Shown here piece after piece: positions 61,961-64,000 of a stretch of 64,000 nt of DNA (its first letter is position 1; every line of letters begins with the position of its first letter). The stretch comes from Pseudotabrizicola sp. (GTDB lineage Bacteria > Pseudomonadota > Alphaproteobacteria > Rhodobacterales > Rhodobacteraceae), in NCBI RefSeq assembly GCF_030684215.1, contig NZ_JAUXOV010000078.1, positions 22,860 through 86,859 on the forward strand, in the 5' to 3' direction. A program made the translations under genes and the position numbers. Below the pieces are notes generated by a model. That model did no database searches and was not told where the DNA came from. It was given only the letters and a program-made list of their open reading frames with translations.

Positions 61961-62005
61961 GGCTCGATCCTTTCATAGCAATGCGTCGCGGGTCTGCACC
62001 AAAGG

Positions 62006-63820
62006 TCAGGGCTGCATCACATAAGCGCCGGGGGCGGGGCCAAGCGGGGCAAGCCCGTTGTCAGGGGCACCCATGGCAGGCGGATCCGACAAACCACCGC
62101 CCTGCGCCGCCAACCAATCCGCCCAGTCCGGCCACCACGATCCGGACTTTGGCGCAGTCTCTGCCAGCCAGGCGTCTGGGCCGACATAATGCGCCGCTGC
62201 CGGGCGGCGGGAGATGCGGAAGTGCCGCCCCTTATGGCCCGGTTCGCTGAGGATGCCGGTGTTGTGGCCCCCTTTGGTCAGCACGAAAGTCAGGTCGCTG
62301 TCCGTGAACAACTTCGTCTTGTAGACCGACCGCCAGGGCGCGATGTGATCGGTTTCGGTGGCGATCACAAACAGCGGCACCGACAGATCCTTGAGCGCGA
62401 TCACCCGCCCCTCGACCGCAAAGCGCCCTGCCGTCAGCCGGTTTTCCAAAAACAACCCGCGCAGGTATTGCGAATGCATGCGTGCCGGCATCCGTGTGGT
62501 GTCCGATAGCCAGACGCCGATGTCGGTTGGCACGTCTTCGCGACCCAGAAAATAACGCCGCACCGCGCGGGTCCAGATCAGATCTTCGGACCGTATCGCG
62601 GCAAATGCGCGAGCCATCTGCGGACGGTCAAGATAGCCCTGTTCCCACATCAGATCCTCTAGAAAAGCGATCTGGCTTTCATCAAGAAACAAAAGCAATT
62701 CACCCGCTTCGGCAAAATCCACCTGCGCGGCCATCAGCGTAACCGAGGCAAGCCGGTCATCGTGGTCTCGCGCCATGGTTGCTGCCGCAATCGCCAGAAT
62801 TGTGCCGCCAAGGCAGTAGCCGACGGCCTGAACCGGGGTGTCCGGCACGATTTTGGTCACAGCGTCAAGCGCCGCCATTACCCCCCGCTTGCGGTAATCT
62901 TCCAGCGAAAGATCGCGCTGGTCAGAGGTCGGGTTGGTCCATGAAATCATGAAGACGGTGAAACCCTGTCCGACCAGATAGCGCACCATCGAGTTGCCGG
63001 GCGAAAGATCAAGGATGTAGTATTTCATAATCCAGGCCGGAACGATCAGGATTGGGCGGGCGTGAACCTGCGGCGTCTGTGGCGTATACTGGATCAGTTC
63101 CATCAGGTCGTTGCGGTAGACCACCTGACCGGGGGTGCAAGCCAGATCCTTGCCGATCTGATAGCCTTCGGGTGCCGGGTCGCGTTGGCCGGTCAGGGTC
63201 TTCACAGCGTCATGCGCGAAATGCGCCGCCCCTTCGGTCAGGTTGCGCCCGCCCGTCTTAAGCGTTTCGGCGACGATCTCGGGGTTGAGAAAGGGCGCGT
63301 TCGACGGCGACAGGACATCAAGCGTCTGCCGGGTCAGAAAGCGGGCACGTTCGGCATCCTCGGTGCGCAAGCCGCGCATTGGTTCGGTTGCGTGGTCCCA
63401 CCAGTCCTGCATCGCCAAAAAACCCTGCTGCCACATCTGGAAGGGCTGCTTTTGCCAGCCTTCATGGTCAAAACGGTGGTCATAGGGCTTCGGGACGAAG
63501 GGCGGAGGGCTGCCGGGAGTGGTGGCCAGAGCCATCAGCTTCAACAGATTGCGCTGCGCGTGTTCGGCCAGTTCCATCTGCCGGCCGGGCGCGCGCGAAA
63601 GATGCTGCGCCCAATCGCTCCATGCCTCAAAGAAGGCATAGCTTGAGACCCCGCCCGAAAGCCGCGCCACGGCGGCCCGCGCCGCACGGTCGAAATTCTG
63701 GTGCCGATGCGCTGGTGCCGGTGCAGGCGGTGGGGCTGTTGCGGGTGGCAGCAAAGCGGGCACCGGCGCGTCCTGTGGCAGGCTTACGACTGGTTTGGTC
63801 TTTTTGGGTGGTCGGGTCAT
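62006..63820 (-). CDS. phaC: Polyhydroxyalkanoate synthase, class I-like
   Basis: 604 residues; polymerises (R)-3-hydroxyacyl-CoA into PHA granules. The N-terminal region has SYAFFEAWSDWAQHLSRAP near 56, the catalytic Cys is in AVGYCLGGTILA near 335, the Asp in ATETDHIAPWRSVY near 490 and the His in KGGHNTGILSEPGH near 517, the usual triad order. The WTNPTSDQRDLSLEDY segment is typical. The first 40 residues are Pro/Ala-rich. AGGAGG lies 5 bases before the ATG. No phaA or phaB is beside it, so the monomer route is elsewhere. Confidence 0.95.
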   Translation of the reverse strand: MTRPPKKTKPVVSLPQDAPVPALLPPATAPPPAPAPAHRHQNFDRAARAAVARLSGGVSSYAFFEAWSDWAQHLSRAPGRQMELAEHAQRNLLKLMALATTPGSPPPFVPKPYDHRFDHEGWQKQPFQMWQQGFLAMQDWWDHATEPMRGLRTEDAERARFLTRQTLDVLSPSNAPFLNPEIVAETLKTGGRNLTEGAAHFAHDAVKTLTGQRDPAPEGYQIGKDLACTPGQVVYRNDLMELIQYTPQTPQVHARPILIVPAWIMKYYILDLSPGNSMVRYLVGQGFTVFMISWTNPTSDQRDLSLEDYRKRGVMAALDAVTKIVPDTPVQAVGYCLGGTILAIAAATMARDHDDRLASVTLMAAQVDFAEAGELLLFLDESQIAFLEDLMWEQGYLDRPQMARAFAAIRSEDLIWTRAVRRYFLGREDVPTDIGVWLSDTTRMPARMHSQYLRGLFLENRLTAGRFAVEGRVIALKDLSVPLFVIATETDHIAPWRSVYKTKLFTDSDLTFVLTKGGHNTGILSEPGHKGRHFRISRRPAAAHYVGPDAWLAETAPKSGSWWPDWADWLAAQGGGLSDPPAMGAPDNGLAPLGPAPGAYVMQP

Positions 63821-63850
63821 GAAAGCCTCCTGACAGATGGCGGGTCGGTG

Positions 63851-64000
63851 CTAGCTTCCGCCTTTGCGAAACGGGGTGATTGTGTCTGATGGGCCGAGGC
63901 ATTCCCGGATCGCGGTCAGATCAAGGGTTTCGTCGGCCTCGAGCCGGGTGACGAGCTGTCCGATCTGGTCGCGGTGCGCTTCGATGATCTGCGTCGCTTG
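63851..64000 (-). CDS. C-terminal end of an unidentified gene upstream of phaC (possibly FtsH-like)
   Basis: The frame is open from the right edge to the TAG at 63851-63853: 49 residues are seen, including EAHRDQIGQLVTRLEADETL, and the gene continues beyond the window. The gap to the phaC start is 30 bases, so it probably leads the phaC operon. The leucine-rich helix followed by ADETLDLTAI loosely recalls the C-terminus of FtsH-type proteases (VETLTGEE pattern), but 49 residues are too few for a firm call. Confidence 0.6.
   Translation of the reverse strand, partial: QATQIIEAHRDQIGQLVTRLEADETLDLTAIRECLGPSDTITPFRKGGS

Overview
The window is high-GC, densely packed DNA from an alphaproteobacterium, most likely a member of the Rhodobacteraceae (Rhodobacter/Roseobacter relatives). 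The evidence is the mix of families: FolE2-type GTP cyclohydrolase, a ctaD gene standing apart from other oxidase genes beside a cytochrome c2-like gene, TRAP and polyamine ABC transporters, PHA synthase with phasin, the DUF2244 and YqeY families, and TTGAT-N4-ATCAA (FnrL-type) boxes. No phage, insertion sequence, CRISPR array or rRNA was seen. Two tRNA genes are present, tRNA-Leu(GAG) and tRNA-Ser(TGA).

Layout. 1-10650: the end of folE2, the potassium transporter trkH, an exported trypsin-fold protein that has lost its catalytic triad, the glycyl-tRNA synthetase genes glyQ and glyS with a small membrane-anchored protein between them, and a PPDK-like enzyme. 10868-15000: a SleB-type wall hydrolase, then folB, folP and glmM. 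15000-24800: a DMT exporter, ilvC opposite two overlapping Lrp-type regulators, a class V aminotransferase, a UbiH-type hydroxylase, a HAD phosphatase, a GntR regulator and a membrane glycosyltransferase. 24800-34200: carA, yqeY, a DUF2244 protein, ctaD, a cytochrome c, an aminotransferase, a low-GC gene of unknown function, lipB and a peptidoglycan-binding exported protein. 34300-39550: tRNA-Leu and a polyamine-type ABC operon (ATPase, binding protein, two permeases). 39540-45920: a tight seven-gene minus-strand run (SPOR lipoprotein, dacC-type carboxypeptidase, tmk, holB, tatD, PhnP-like hydrolase, AEC transporter).

46150-54040: tRNA-Ser, a LysR regulator and a translationally coupled catabolic operon. 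It encodes an NAD(P)-dependent oxidoreductase, a small ABM-domain protein, a 3-hydroxyisobutyrate-dehydrogenase-type enzyme, a complete DctP-DctQ-DctM TRAP transporter and a gluconokinase-like kinase. This looks like uptake and oxidation of a sugar acid whose identity cannot be read from sequence.

54080-64000: a DMT exporter opposite a MocR regulator, then what looks like a low-oxygen island: phasin, a membrane flavocytochrome reductase divergent from an exported pentaheme cytochrome c (a perfect FNR-type box lies between them), a universal stress protein, a beta-CASP metallo-beta-lactamase nuclease, a class I-like PHA synthase and the end of one more gene. Weaker FNR-like boxes precede the phasin and stress-protein genes, and another perfect box lies upstream of ctaD. 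The redox pair and the sugar-acid operon are the best candidates for undescribed function.
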